Assembly (NCBI RefSeq): GCF_018687515.1
Contig: NZ_CP061294.1
Span: forward strand, 496,001-560,000
Length of the DNA: 64,000 nt
Source: Polynucleobacter sp. MWH-Spelu-300-X4
GTDB lineage: Bacteria; Pseudomonadota; Gammaproteobacteria; Burkholderiales; Burkholderiaceae
Direction of reading: 5' to 3'
The translations under genes and the position numbers were made by a program. Each line of letters begins with the position of its first letter. The stretch's first letter is position 1. Under the pieces are notes generated by a model that saw only the letters and a list, made by a program, of their open reading frames with translations, was not told where the DNA came from and did not search any database. Shown in pieces: positions 37,392 to 46,041 of this stretch.

Positions 37392-37976
37392 ATGAGTACA
37401 ACAAGAAAGAATGATCGTTTAGTTTGGGTAGATATGGAGATGTCCGGTTTACAGCCGGAGACCGACCGAATTCTAGAGATTGCCATGATTGTGACTGATG
37501 GCGATTTAAATATCGTCGCTGAGGGTCCTGTTTTAGTGTTGCATCAAGAAGATGCCATTTTAAACGGTATGGATGCTTGGAATAAAGGCACGCATGGTAA
37601 ATCTGGCCTAATTGATAAGGTGAAAGCCTCAACTTTGACTGAGCCCGACGTGGAAGCTCAGTGCATCGCGTTTTTAAAGCAGCACGTCAAGGCTGGCATT
37701 TCTCCGATGTGCGGTAATACGATTCATCAGGATCGCCGCTTTATGAATCGCTATCTCCCTAAGTTGGAGGCTTATTTCCATTACAGAAATATTGACGTTT
37801 CTACGGTCAAAGAGCTCTGCAAGCGTTGGCATCCTGATATTGCTAAAGGTTTTAGTAAGAAGCAGGCTCATACGGCTTTAGCTGACATCATTGAATCCGT
37901 TGAAGAGTTGCGCTATTACAGAGAGAAAGTTTTTACTCCTACGGTAGGCGATGCCCCGATTGCTGAAGGTAATTAA
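37392..37976 (+). CDS. orn: Oligoribonuclease
   Basis: A 194-aa DEDDh 3'-5' exoribonuclease that degrades di- to pentanucleotides and pGp[21 protein letters not shown] has the first Asp and Glu; [12 protein letters not shown] and [11 protein letters not shown] carry the other acidic residues and the catalytic His. I start at ATG 37392, giving [14 protein letters not shown] in line with E. coli Orn; an in-frame ATG four codons earlier (37380) is possible. The stop is followed at once by the next gene. Confidence 0.93.
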   Translation: MSTTRKNDRLVWVDMEMSGLQPETDRILEIAMIVTDGDLNIVAEGPVLVLHQEDAILNGMDAWNKGTHGKSGLIDKVKASTLTEPDVEAQCIAFLKQHVKAGISPMCGNTIHQDRRFMNRYLPKLEAYFHYRNIDVSTVKELCKRWHPDIAKGFSKKQAHTALADIIESVEELRYYREKVFTPTVGDAPIAEGN

Positions 37977-38861
37977 ATGTTTTTAAAGATTGCGGGGATC
38001 ATCACCCCTGTTTTTTTAATCATTTTGGTAGGGTGGCTGTATGGGCGTAAAGCCCACCCTGATATGGCGGGTATCAATAAAGCCACTATTGAGGTCATCG
38101 CACCCTTATTGGTGATTTCAGCGTTCGTGAGTAAGGATTTTGAGCTGTTGGAGCAGTGGAGTCTTTTGCTCAGTGGTGTGGCAATTGTGTTGGGGTCTGG
38201 GCTGCTGGCTTGGCCGATTGCTAAATTAGCCGGTATGGATCCTAAGACCTTTGTCCCGCCTATGATGTTTAATAACTGCGGCAATATGGGATTGCCTTTG
38301 GCAGTATTTGCCTTTGGTCATGTTGGCCTTGCTCCGGCAGTAGCATTATTTTCAGTATCGAATCTTCTACATTTCACACTAGGTGTGAAGTTGGTAAATC
38401 CTAAGGCTCCTCTATCTGGGGTATTTATGAATCCGATGGCGCTAGCAACCATCGCTGGCTTTGCTCTTTCGGCAGGTAAACATGTGGTTACTTTACCGGA
38501 GCCCTTATATCAAGCTATTAAGCTGTTAGGAGATGCAACGGTGCCCTTAATGTTGTTTGCATTGGGTGTGCGTATGAAAGATGCAAATTTAAAACATTGG
38601 CGCGAAGGTTTTTTAGGTGCGATGGTTTGTCCCGTTGCTGGCTTGCTGACGGCGCTAGCGATTACACCATTTTTAGAAATCACTGATTTACAAAAAGGAC
38701 TTCTTTTTGTCTTTGCTAGTTTGCCGCCTGCTGTATTAAATTTCTTGGTAGCTGACCGACACGATCAAGACCCAGAGCTTGTGGCCTCAATCGTGTTGCT
38801 GGGTAATTTATCAGCGCTGATATTTGTGCCTATGGGCCTTTACCTTGGCCTACGAGCCTAA
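37977..38861 (+). CDS. Auxin-efflux-carrier (AEC) family transporter
   Basis: A 294-aa membrane protein with about ten hydrophobic segments. MFLKIAGIITPVFLIILVGWLYG in two pieces at the N terminus, NNCGNMGLPLAVFAFG in the first half, and LPPAVLNFLVADRHDQDPELVASIVLLGNL near the end are AEC/membrane transport protein motifs. Bacterial AEC proteins such as MdcF are thought to move malonate or malate; the substrate here is unknown. It starts directly after the orn stop codon, so cotranslation is probable. Confidence 0.85.
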   Translation: MFLKIAGIITPVFLIILVGWLYGRKAHPDMAGINKATIEVIAPLLVISAFVSKDFELLEQWSLLLSGVAIVLGSGLLAWPIAKLAGMDPKTFVPPMMFNNCGNMGLPLAVFAFGHVGLAPAVALFSVSNLLHFTLGVKLVNPKAPLSGVFMNPMALATIAGFALSAGKHVVTLPEPLYQAIKLLGDATVPLMLFALGVRMKDANLKHWREGFLGAMVCPVAGLLTALAITPFLEITDLQKGLLFVFASLPPAVLNFLVADRHDQDPELVASIVLLGNLSALIFVPMGLYLGLRA

Positions 38862-38881
38862 AGCGCTGAGCCCTACAGCTA

Positions 38882-39523
38882 TTAGGGTTTATTCCTGATA
38901 GCTGATTTGGGGCGGAAGGTCTTAATCACGGATTCATTGGTTTCGACGTAAGGCCCACCAATTAAATCAATGCAGTAAGGTACAGCAGCAAATATGCCAG
39001 GCACCATTGATTTGCCTTCAGAATCTTTTAATCCCTCTAAAGTTTCAGCAATGGCTTTGGGTTGCCCAGGTAAATTAATGATGAGTGCCGCATGGTTTTC
39101 GATTTCTCGAAGAGCTGCCACCTGTCTTGAAAGAATCGCCGTTGGCACAAATTTAAGGCTGATTTGACGCATTTGTTCACCAAAACCTGGCATTTCTCTG
39201 GTGGCAACTGCTAGAGTTGCTTCAGGTGTGACGTCGCGTCGTGAAGGGCCTGTTCCCCCCGTCGTTAGAACTAGGTCGCAGCCAATCACATCCACTAATT
39301 CGCAAATAGTTTTAGAGATGATTTCTTTTTCATCTGGAATGAGCCTTGCCTCTAAGTGCCAGGGGGAAGATAGGGCTTTGCCAAACCAATTTTCTAGGGC
39401 AGGAATTCCCTCATCCTGATAAACGCCTTGACTTGCTCTATCGGAAATAGAAATAAGACCAATCCAAATTTCATCTGGATGGGATCTTTTGGTATTTTTT
39501 GAATTTGTAATTTGTATACTCAT
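38882..39523 (-). CDS. mogA: Molybdopterin adenylyltransferase MogA
   Basis: A 213-aa MogA/MoaB-fold enzyme that adenylylates molybdopterin before metal insertion by MoeA. WIGLISISDRAS, LTTGGTGPSRRDVTPEAT and NLPGQPKAIAE are the signature motifs. The sequence is of the MogA rather than MoaB type. moaA and moeA sit together about 11 kb away, so the pathway is split within the window. It is divergent from pmbA, with 26 bp between start codons. Confidence 0.9.
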   Translation of the reverse strand: MSIQITNSKNTKRSHPDEIWIGLISISDRASQGVYQDEGIPALENWFGKALSSPWHLEARLIPDEKEIISKTICELVDVIGCDLVLTTGGTGPSRRDVTPEATLAVATREMPGFGEQMRQISLKFVPTAILSRQVAALREIENHAALIINLPGQPKAIAETLEGLKDSEGKSMVPGIFAAVPYCIDLIGGPYVETNESVIKTFRPKSAIRNKP

Positions 39524-39549
39524 GCGTCAATTCTAGCTATGATTGCGCT

Positions 39550-40902
39550 ATGTTTTCACATAAACCAGAACAATTAAAAGAATTAGTTGGTTATTTACTA
39601 GCCGAAGCCAAAAAATTAGGGGCTACAGATGCCGCTGCCGAGCTATCGGAGGGGCATGGTTTATCTGTCTCAACACGCAAAGGTGAGATTGAGACCATTG
39701 AGCAAAATCGCGACAAGCAAGCTGGCGTAACAGTTTTTATTGGTCAGCGTCGTGGTAATGCTGGTACAAGTGATTTCTCAAAAGCATCTTTGAAGGCAAG
39801 TGTCGAAGCGGCTTTTCATATCGCTAAGCATACGGCTGAAGATGACTGTGCTGGCTTGGCTCCAGCAGAATTATTGGAAAAAAATCCTAAGGATTTAGAT
39901 TTGTATCATCCTTGGCATATCAATACCGAAGATGCTGTTGAAATTGCTCGTGCTGCTGAACAAGGTGCTTTTGCAGTTAGTAAAAATATTACCAATAGTG
40001 ATGGGGCATCTGTATCTGCGCAGCAGTCTCATTTTATGTTGGGGACTACTAATGGCTTTATGGGTGGCTATGCCGTATCACGCCATTACATTTCATGTAC
40101 GCCAATCGCTAGCGCTAGTCTTAAACCCGGTGCTCCGATGCAGCGAGATGATTGGTATACAACTTCTCGGGTGCCTAGTGATTTAGCTAAGCCGGAGAAG
40201 GTTGGTGCTTATGCTGCCAAGAGAGCTTTAGCTAGATTAGGTGCAAGACCTATTTCAACACGTCATTGTCCTGTGATTTTTGAGGCGCCGCTAGCAGTAG
40301 GATTGTTGGGCGCTTATGTCCAAGCCACATCAGGCGGAGCGTTGTATCGCCAATCTAGTTTCTTGGTGGATAGTTTAGGGAAAACTATATTTCCAAAGCA
40401 CATTGATATTGTTGAAGAGCCGCATGCTAAACGTTTAACGGGTAGCGCACCTTTTGACGAGGAAGGTGTCAGGACAAGGGCCCGTAAGGTAGTTGATGCT
40501 GGTATCGTGCAAGGTTATTTCTTGTCAACTTATTCAGCAAAAAAGCTAAACATGCAAACGACTGGCAATGCCGGTGGGTCACATCATTTGCAGATGAAAA
40601 GCCGTTTAACTAAACAAACAGATCATTTGCCAGCCTTGCTTAAAAAAATGGGTACGGGTTTATTAGTGACGGATCTAATGGGGCAGGGCGTTAACTATGT
40701 CAATGGTGACTACTCTCGTGGCGCATTTGGATATTGGGTTGAGAACGGGGTGATTGTGCATCCTGTCGAAGAGATTACGATTGCTGGCAATCTAAAGGAT
40801 ATGTTTCAACAAATTGTGGCCATTGGTGCTGATACCTTGGTAAGAGGTACCAAAGAGACTGGTTCCATACTCATTGAAAATATGACAGTTGGCGGTCGAT
40901 AA
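39550..40902 (+). CDS. pmbA: Metalloprotease-related protein PmbA/TldE
   Basis: A 450-aa TldD/PmbA-family protein. SVSTRKGEIETIEQNRDKQAGV (in parts) near residue 33, GGALYRQSSFLVDSLGK near 260-280 and the closing GTKETGSILIENMTVGGR are typical. With TldD it forms a protease that matures modified peptides and degrades antitoxin CcdA. No tldD is visible in the window. An extended -10 element for the next operon lies 45 bp downstream. Confidence 0.93.
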   Translation: MFSHKPEQLKELVGYLLAEAKKLGATDAAAELSEGHGLSVSTRKGEIETIEQNRDKQAGVTVFIGQRRGNAGTSDFSKASLKASVEAAFHIAKHTAEDDCAGLAPAELLEKNPKDLDLYHPWHINTEDAVEIARAAEQGAFAVSKNITNSDGASVSAQQSHFMLGTTNGFMGGYAVSRHYISCTPIASASLKPGAPMQRDDWYTTSRVPSDLAKPEKVGAYAAKRALARLGARPISTRHCPVIFEAPLAVGLLGAYVQATSGGALYRQSSFLVDSLGKTIFPKHIDIVEEPHAKRLTGSAPFDEEGVRTRARKVVDAGIVQGYFLSTYSAKKLNMQTTGNAGGSHHLQMKSRLTKQTDHLPALLKKMGTGLLVTDLMGQGVNYVNGDYSRGAFGYWVENGVIVHPVEEITIAGNLKDMFQQIVAIGADTLVRGTKETGSILIENMTVGGR

Positions 40903-40946
40903 TCACCGCAGAAAGCTGTTTCCTGTAAGAAATCCCTTTATCTTGC

Positions 40947-40955
40947 TGATAGAAT
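40947..40955 (+). promoter_or_regulatory. Extended -10 element for the dctQM operon
   Basis: TGATAGAAT combines a TGn extension with a TAGAAT hexamer, 35 bp before the dctQ ATG. The -35 region is poor, as expected for this promoter class. Confidence 0.45.
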
Positions 40956-40990
40956 TGCTCCCATAAGAATGAAATATAAAGAGGTCAATC

Positions 40991-41530
40991 ATGAAGCAAC
41001 TGATTGCATTAGCCCATAGAATTGATTGGGTAACGGATAAGTTTGCTGGGGTCGCTAAATGGGCTGTTATTTTGTCCTGTTTTATTAGTGCGTTAAATGC
41101 ATTCGTACGTTATCTATTTGATTACAGCTCTAATGGCTGGTTAGAGATTCAGTGGTATTTATTTGCAGGATGCGTGATGATGGGCGCTGCCCAAGTGTTA
41201 CGTGTTAATGAGCATGTGCGCGTTGATGTGATTTATGGCACTTTGCAAAGCAAGGCTCGTGTCTATATTGACCTATTTGGCCTGGTTTTCTTTTTATTGC
41301 CTGCCATGATTTATTTTGCTTACTTATGCATGCCGCTTTTTATGAGTATGTTTATTTCTAAAGAGATGTCGAGTAATGCGGGTGGTTTGATTCGATGGCC
41401 TGCGATGATGATGTTGCCGCTAGGTTTCTTTTTGGTTGGCATCCAAGGTATCTCCGAGATCATTAAGCGAGTGGGTTGGTTAACACATGCCTATGACATG
41501 GATATTCATTATGAAAGGCCTCTCCAATGA
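40991..41530 (+). CDS. dctQ: TRAP transporter small permease subunit
   Basis: A 179-aa DctQ-type protein with four predicted membrane helices (about 22-40, 60-78, 92-115, 130-152). SALNAFVRYLFDYSSNGWLEIQWYLF (in parts) and EHVRVDVIYGTL match the family. It forms the membrane part of the transporter with DctM. AAGAGG lies before the ATG. Its end overlaps dctM by 4 nt. The binding protein gene is on the opposite strand 2 kb away. Confidence 0.9.
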   Translation: MKQLIALAHRIDWVTDKFAGVAKWAVILSCFISALNAFVRYLFDYSSNGWLEIQWYLFAGCVMMGAAQVLRVNEHVRVDVIYGTLQSKARVYIDLFGLVFFLLPAMIYFAYLCMPLFMSMFISKEMSSNAGGLIRWPAMMMLPLGFFLVGIQGISEIIKRVGWLTHAYDMDIHYERPLQ

Positions 41531-43017
41531 GCATGCAGACTTTTGCCCCCATGATGTTCTTGGGGCTGATCCTCATTATGTTGATTGGCTTCCCAGTAGC
41601 ATTTTCATTAGCTGCTTTAGGTTTGTTAAGCGGCTTCTTCGCGATTTCGCAAGGCTGGTTCCCCGCTAGTTTTATGTCTAATTTGCCATTAAATATTTTT
41701 GGCATCTTATCGAACGATCTTTTATTAGCCATCCCATTTTTTACTTTGATGGGTGCTATTTTGGAGAAATGCGGTTTGGCTGAAGACATGCTGGACTCGA
41801 TGGGGCAATTATTTGGCCCGATACGCGGCGGTCTTGGTTATTCAGTCATTATTGTTGGTTTTATTCTCGGCGCTATTACAGGTACGGTTGCTGGCCAAGT
41901 TATTGCTATGGCCATGATTTCATTGCCAGTCATGATGCGTTACGGTTACAACATGCGTTATGCCACTGGCGTATTGGCGGCTTCTGGAACCATTACGCAA
42001 TTGGTGCCGCCATCTTTGGTGTTGGTGGTTATGGCCGACCAGTTGGGTCGTTCAGTAGGCGATATGTATAAGGGCGCATGGGGACCGTCGATTCTTCAAG
42101 TTCTTATTTTTGTGGCATACACATTCTTTTTAACGCGTTTTAGACCGGCTTATTTGCCCGGAGTGCCTAAAGAAGCTAGAACATTAAACGGCTGGGCTCT
42201 TTGGAAAAAATGTTTACGCGGCATTATTCCTTCAGGAGTGCTGATTTTTGCGGTACTTGGCAGTATGGGTGGTTTGCCAGGCATTGATACAGCAGTTTGT
42301 ACGCCAACAGAGGCTGGCGCGATGGGAGCTGTGGGCGCCTTTGTATTGGCCGCTATGCATAAGCGTCTTAATTGGGAAATCATTAAAGACGGTATGACAG
42401 GCACCATGCGTATCACAGCGATGGTGGTGTTTATTTTGATTGGTTCTCGCGTATTCTCATTGGTCTTCCAAGGAGTTGATGGTGGCGTGTGGATTGAGCA
42501 CATGTTGTCCAATTTGCCAGGTGGCCAAACAGGCTTTTTGCTAGTGGTTAATATTTTTGTGTTTTTCTTAGCGTTCTTCTTGGACTTCTTTGAAATTGCT
42601 TTCATCATCTTGCCGATGTTGGGTCCTGTAGCGGATAAGATGGGTATTGATATGATTTGGTTTGGTGTTTTGTTGTGCGTCAATATGCAGACAAGCTTCA
42701 TGCATCCGCCATTTGGTTTCGCCCTGTTCTATTTGCGAGGTATTGCTGATTCGCTTTACAAAAATGGTTCTATTCCAACAAAAATCGAATCAAAAGATAT
42801 CTATATGGGATCAATCCCTTGGGTGATTTTGCAGTTGATCTTGGTAGTTGTAGTGATTTTCGTGCCTCAAACTGTCACAGTCTTCTTAGATAAGCAAGAG
42901 AAGGTTGATTTGGATAAGGTTCAATTGGAAGCGCCGGTGGATGATTTACATGAGGCACCTAAGTTAGATGATCAAAAAATGATTGATGATTTATTTAAGG
43001 AGCCTGCTAAAAAATAA
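41527..43017 (+). CDS. dctM: TRAP transporter large permease subunit
   Basis: A 496-aa DctM-type permease with about 12 membrane helices that drives sodium-coupled uptake of an organic acid. VILGAITGTVAGQVIAMAMI-like helices, AASGTITQLVPPSLVLVVMADQ (in parts) and MHPPFGFALFYLRG are family motifs. The C-terminal tail (about 455-496) is unusually long and charged, with many Asp, Glu and Lys. The stop overlaps the start of the next gene as TAATG. Confidence 0.92.
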   Translation: MSMQTFAPMMFLGLILIMLIGFPVAFSLAALGLLSGFFAISQGWFPASFMSNLPLNIFGILSNDLLLAIPFFTLMGAILEKCGLAEDMLDSMGQLFGPIRGGLGYSVIIVGFILGAITGTVAGQVIAMAMISLPVMMRYGYNMRYATGVLAASGTITQLVPPSLVLVVMADQLGRSVGDMYKGAWGPSILQVLIFVAYTFFLTRFRPAYLPGVPKEARTLNGWALWKKCLRGIIPSGVLIFAVLGSMGGLPGIDTAVCTPTEAGAMGAVGAFVLAAMHKRLNWEIIKDGMTGTMRITAMVVFILIGSRVFSLVFQGVDGGVWIEHMLSNLPGGQTGFLLVVNIFVFFLAFFLDFFEIAFIILPMLGPVADKMGIDMIWFGVLLCVNMQTSFMHPPFGFALFYLRGIADSLYKNGSIPTKIESKDIYMGSIPWVILQLILVVVVIFVPQTVTVFLDKQEKVDLDKVQLEAPVDDLHEAPKLDDQKMIDDLFKEPAKK

Positions 43018-43463
43018 TGGCAGATACTCATTTTTTAGAAGATGTTTCAGTAGAAGGACCAGCCTTTCCTCTATTGATAAAAGTATTGGCAAGCATACTC
43101 ATGCTTGCCTTATTTTTTTGGGGTTACCGAGCTGCCCAAGAGATGTTGAGCGAGGAAGTTTCTTTCGGTGCTTTGGGTGTCATGGCAGCATCGTTAATGG
43201 TTTGCTGTGTTGCGTACTATTGGATATTGAGAAGTCGTACTTCTGTTAAACATGGGTTAATTGAGCAAACTTGGATTTGGAATAAGCGGGTCTTGGTAAA
43301 AGAGGTTAGTCAGGCGAAGTTCATTTATTTACCTTATTTATCTTGGTTGGTGGCGCCCCGTTTAGTAGTGCGTTCAGGGGTTGGTGTTTATGTGTTTCAC
43401 TCAGCATCCCCTGAAGTTTTACAAGCCTTTGCCAGATTAAGTCTTGGCCCCTTGCGTATTTAA
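43017..43463 (+). CDS. Membrane protein with a PH-like domain, coupled to dctM
   Basis: A 148-aa protein of unknown function. Two hydrophobic helices (about 19-38 and 48-70) are followed by a soluble part (about 72-148) with the pattern of bacterial PH-like (bPH) domains: SRTSVKHGLIEQTWIWNKR, a KEVSQAKF strand, then GVYVFHSASPEVLQAFARL. The start ATG shares a base with the dctM stop, and the gene ends at a bidirectional terminator, so it belongs to the TRAP operon. It is not a standard TRAP component. A role in assembling or regulating the permease is a guess. Confidence 0.6.
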   Translation: MADTHFLEDVSVEGPAFPLLIKVLASILMLALFFWGYRAAQEMLSEEVSFGALGVMAASLMVCCVAYYWILRSRTSVKHGLIEQTWIWNKRVLVKEVSQAKFIYLPYLSWLVAPRLVVRSGVGVYVFHSASPEVLQAFARLSLGPLRI

Positions 43464-43474
43464 TTTGTCAAAAG

Positions 43475-43501
43475 AAAAAGCCAGTCATTGACTGGCTTTT
43501 T
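43475..43501. terminator. Bidirectional terminator between the TRAP operon and dctP
   Basis: AAAAAGCCAGTC (43475-43486), loop ATT, and GACTGGCTTTTT (43490-43501). It has A and T runs on both sides and lies between two convergent genes. Confidence 0.93.
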
Positions 43502-43534
43502 ACTTATTTGATACCGCTTAACTAACGGAAGGTA

Positions 43535-44617
43535 TCAAAGCTTTTGTGCTTGCATGAAATCATCGAAACCTTTTTCCGCGAAACGGAACCAAAGGTTCTG
43601 GTCACGACGGAATGCTTCGTAGTCGGCAAATATTTTTTTCCAGCGAGGATTTTTGGCGCTCAAGTCCGCATAAACATCTTGAGAGACTTTAAATGCTTGA
43701 TCCATGATAGGTTTAGGTAAGCGATGAAGTTTCGCGCCGCCTGCTACTAGCTCTTTCAAAGCTTTAGGGTTGCGGGCGTCATACTTCGCTGCAATTTCAA
43801 CGTGAGCATAAGTTGCTGCTGCTTCAATCATGGCCTTATATTCAGGTGAAAGAGCGTTATAAGCTTTGCTGTTGACGTAGAGGCTTAGTTGAGGACCACC
43901 TTCCCAGAAAGCTGGGTAGTAGTAATGTTTAGCTACTTTGTATAGACCTAGCTTTAGGTCATCATAAGGCCCAATCCATTCGGCCGCATCAATCGTACCT
44001 TTTTCTAGAGCTTGATAAATTTCCCCTGCAGGTAAATTTTGTGGCACAACACCTAATGGCTCCAAAATTTTTCCACCGAAACCACCGATGCGGAATTTAA
44101 GACCCTTAAGGTCTGCAAGCGTATTAATTTCTTTACGATACCAACCACCCATTTGCGCTCCGGTATTGCCAAGAGGGAAGTTCACAACGTTGTAGGCTGC
44201 GTAGAACTCACGCATGAGCTTTAGGCCATTACCGTCAAACATCCAAGCGTTTGTTTGGCGACCATTTAAACCAAATGGAATAGCGCAATCTAACGCAAAT
44301 GCCTCATCTTTACCAAAGAAATAGTAAGGAGCCGTGTGAGCGCATTCAACCGTACCTTGTTGTACACCATCTAATACGCCAAAAGCTGGCATTAATTCAC
44401 CAGCAGCATGTGTGCTGATGGTAAATTTGCCACCAGATAATTCTTTTAATTTGGCAGCGAAAACTTCAGAGCCGCCAAAAAGTGTATCAATTGATTTTGG
44501 AAAGCTTGACGCTAAGCGCCAACGAATAGTGGCACCTTGAGCGTGAACAGCTGGTGCAACACCGGCAGCCAAAATGCCAGCCATACCTGTGCCAGCGATA
44601 AATTTACGACGATCCAT
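43535..44617 (-). CDS. dctP: TRAP transporter substrate-binding protein, TakP-like
   Basis: A 360-aa periplasmic binding protein. The N terminus MDRRKFIAGTGMAG is a twin-arginine-type signal ending near AVHAQ. Gln155 in GNTGAQMGGWY, Arg176 in GLKFRIGG, and Glu213-Trp214 in DAAEWIGPYDD correspond to the residues that hold sodium and a 2-oxo acid in TakP-type proteins, so pyruvate-like 2-oxo acids are the likely ligands. ATG 44617 follows GAGGAG and starts the signal; the longer frame does not. The gene faces dctQM across a shared terminator, and two dyads lie upstream at 44648-44685. Confidence 0.88.
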   Translation of the reverse strand: MDRRKFIAGTGMAGILAAGVAPAVHAQGATIRWRLASSFPKSIDTLFGGSEVFAAKLKELSGGKFTISTHAAGELMPAFGVLDGVQQGTVECAHTAPYYFFGKDEAFALDCAIPFGLNGRQTNAWMFDGNGLKLMREFYAAYNVVNFPLGNTGAQMGGWYRKEINTLADLKGLKFRIGGFGGKILEPLGVVPQNLPAGEIYQALEKGTIDAAEWIGPYDDLKLGLYKVAKHYYYPAFWEGGPQLSLYVNSKAYNALSPEYKAMIEAAATYAHVEIAAKYDARNPKALKELVAGGAKLHRLPKPIMDQAFKVSQDVYADLSAKNPRWKKIFADYEAFRRDQNLWFRFAEKGFDDFMQAQKL

Positions 44618-44647
44618 CGTTATTCTCCTCTTGTTAAAACTAATGGC

Positions 44648-44685
44648 CTGAATATACCTATTCAGATGCATTAAATATTAATGCA
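44648..44685 (-). promoter_or_regulatory. Tandem perfect dyads upstream of dctP
   Basis: CTGAATA-TACC-TATTCAG (44648-44665) and TGCATTAA-ATA-TTAATGCA (44667-44685) are two different perfect inverted repeats separated by one base. They lie 31-68 bp before the dctP ATG. A minus-strand TATATT hexamer inside the first dyad could be the -10 element. They look like operators for one or two regulators. Confidence 0.6.
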
Positions 44686-44738
44686 AAAAGATATAAAAAA
44701 TGGGGGTTTTGCTTAGAAGTTTATTAGAGTAAACCCTA

Positions 44739-45218
44739 TCAGAACTTGCTGATATAGGTCACAAAGGCGTAGCCTAAGTCGCCGTTATGGTGCTCTTCTC
44801 TTGATACTTCTTCCCACATCATGTCATCGATTTCAGGGAAGAAGGCATCGCCATTAATTTCCAGGTCAACTTCTGTAACAATCAATTTGTCAGCATATGC
44901 CATGGCTTGTTCATAAATTTGAGCGCCACCGATGATGAATACTTTTTCTGTGCCACTACAGGCGTCAATCGCATCTTCTAAAGAGGTAAATGTTTCTGCG
45001 CCTTCTAGCTTTAATTCTGGGTTGCGGCTAACCACGATATTTCTGCGGCCAGGTAATGGGCGCCCTAAAGATTCCCAAGTATTGCGTCCCATGATGATGG
45101 GGTAGCCAGAAGTGGTATTTTTAAAATGTTTGAGATCTTCTGGTAGACGCCAAGGTAAAGTGTTATTGACGCCAATAACACCATTTTTAGCGCGCGCAAC
45201 AATGATATCTAACTCCAC
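44739..45218 (-). CDS. folA: Dihydrofolate reductase
   Basis: A 159-aa enzyme that reduces dihydrofolate with NADPH. NGVIGVNNTLPWRLPEDLKHFK (in parts) has the catalytic acidic residue after PWRLPED. IIMGRNTWESLGRPLPGRRNIVV and VFIIGGAQIYEQAM are the NADPH motifs. It lies 14 bp after thyA, the enzyme that generates dihydrofolate, on the same strand. Confidence 0.96.
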   Translation of the reverse strand: MELDIIVARAKNGVIGVNNTLPWRLPEDLKHFKNTTSGYPIIMGRNTWESLGRPLPGRRNIVVSRNPELKLEGAETFTSLEDAIDACSGTEKVFIIGGAQIYEQAMAYADKLIVTEVDLEINGDAFFPEIDDMMWEEVSREEHHNGDLGYAFVTYISKF

Positions 45219-45232
45219 GTAGTCCTCGAAGC

Positions 45233-46027
45233 TTAAATGGCCACAGGGGCTTTTATAGGGTCGTGATGCTGGTAGCCAACAAGCTCAAAGTCTTCGTATT
45301 CATAATCGAAGATGCTGGCTGGTTGGCGATGTATCGCTAACTGTGGGAGTGTCAAAGGTTGTCTAGATAACTGTAGCTTCACCTGTTCCATGTGGTTGGT
45401 ATACAAGTGGCAGTCCCCGCCCGTCCATATGAAGTCGCCAGGCGTTAAACCTGTTTGTTGCGCAATCATGTGAGTCAGTAGGGCGTAGCTGGCGATGTTA
45501 AAAGGTACGCCTAAGAAAATATCCGCACTACGTTGATAGAGTTGGCAGGATAGCTTGCCATTTGCTACGTAAAACTGGAAGAAGGCATGGCAAGGAGGTA
45601 GTGCCATACGAGGAATCTCAGCAACGTTCCAAGCAGACACGATTAAGCGACGTGAATCAGGATTATTTTTAATCTGATCAATCAATTGGCTAATTTGGTC
45701 AATGTGTTCACCGTTAGGTGCAGGCCAAGAGCGCCACTGGTAGCCATAAATAGGGCCTAATTCACCATCCTCTTTGGCCCACTCATCCCAAATACTCACA
45801 CCTCTTTCTTTTAGCCAATTATTGTTGGTGCTTCCTTGAAGGAACCAAAGCAACTCAATAATGATGGATTTAAGGTGGAGTTTTTTAGTTGTGACGACTG
45901 GAAACCCTTTTTGTAAATCAAAGCGCATTTGATGACCAAAGACAGAGGTTGTGCCTGTGCCCGTGCGGTCTGATTTATGGGTGCCATTGGCCAATACATG
46001 GCGCATGAGATCTAGATATTGCTGCAT
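45233..46027 (-). CDS. thyA: Thymidylate synthase
   Basis: A 264-aa enzyme that makes dTMP from dUMP, the same length as the E. coli protein. Catalytic Cys146 lies in [36 protein letters not shown] and [21 protein letters not shown] (in parts) are conserved substrate and folate sites. It forms a thyA-folA pair. It follows the ferric-type ABC ATPase gene by 14 bp on the same strand. Confidence 0.97.
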   Translation of the reverse strand: MQQYLDLMRHVLANGTHKSDRTGTGTTSVFGHQMRFDLQKGFPVVTTKKLHLKSIIIELLWFLQGSTNNNWLKERGVSIWDEWAKEDGELGPIYGYQWRSWPAPNGEHIDQISQLIDQIKNNPDSRRLIVSAWNVAEIPRMALPPCHAFFQFYVANGKLSCQLYQRSADIFLGVPFNIASYALLTHMIAQQTGLTPGDFIWTGGDCHLYTNHMEQVKLQLSRQPLTLPQLAIHRQPASIFDYEYEDFELVGYQHHDPIKAPVAI

Positions 46028-46041
46028 GGCTAGATTCTAGC

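Noticed and set aside
42150-42701. 183-codon minus-strand open frame opposite dctM
   Set aside because: It is a shadow of a membrane protein gene; the plus-strand protein is clearly DctM, and the antisense product has no family motifs.
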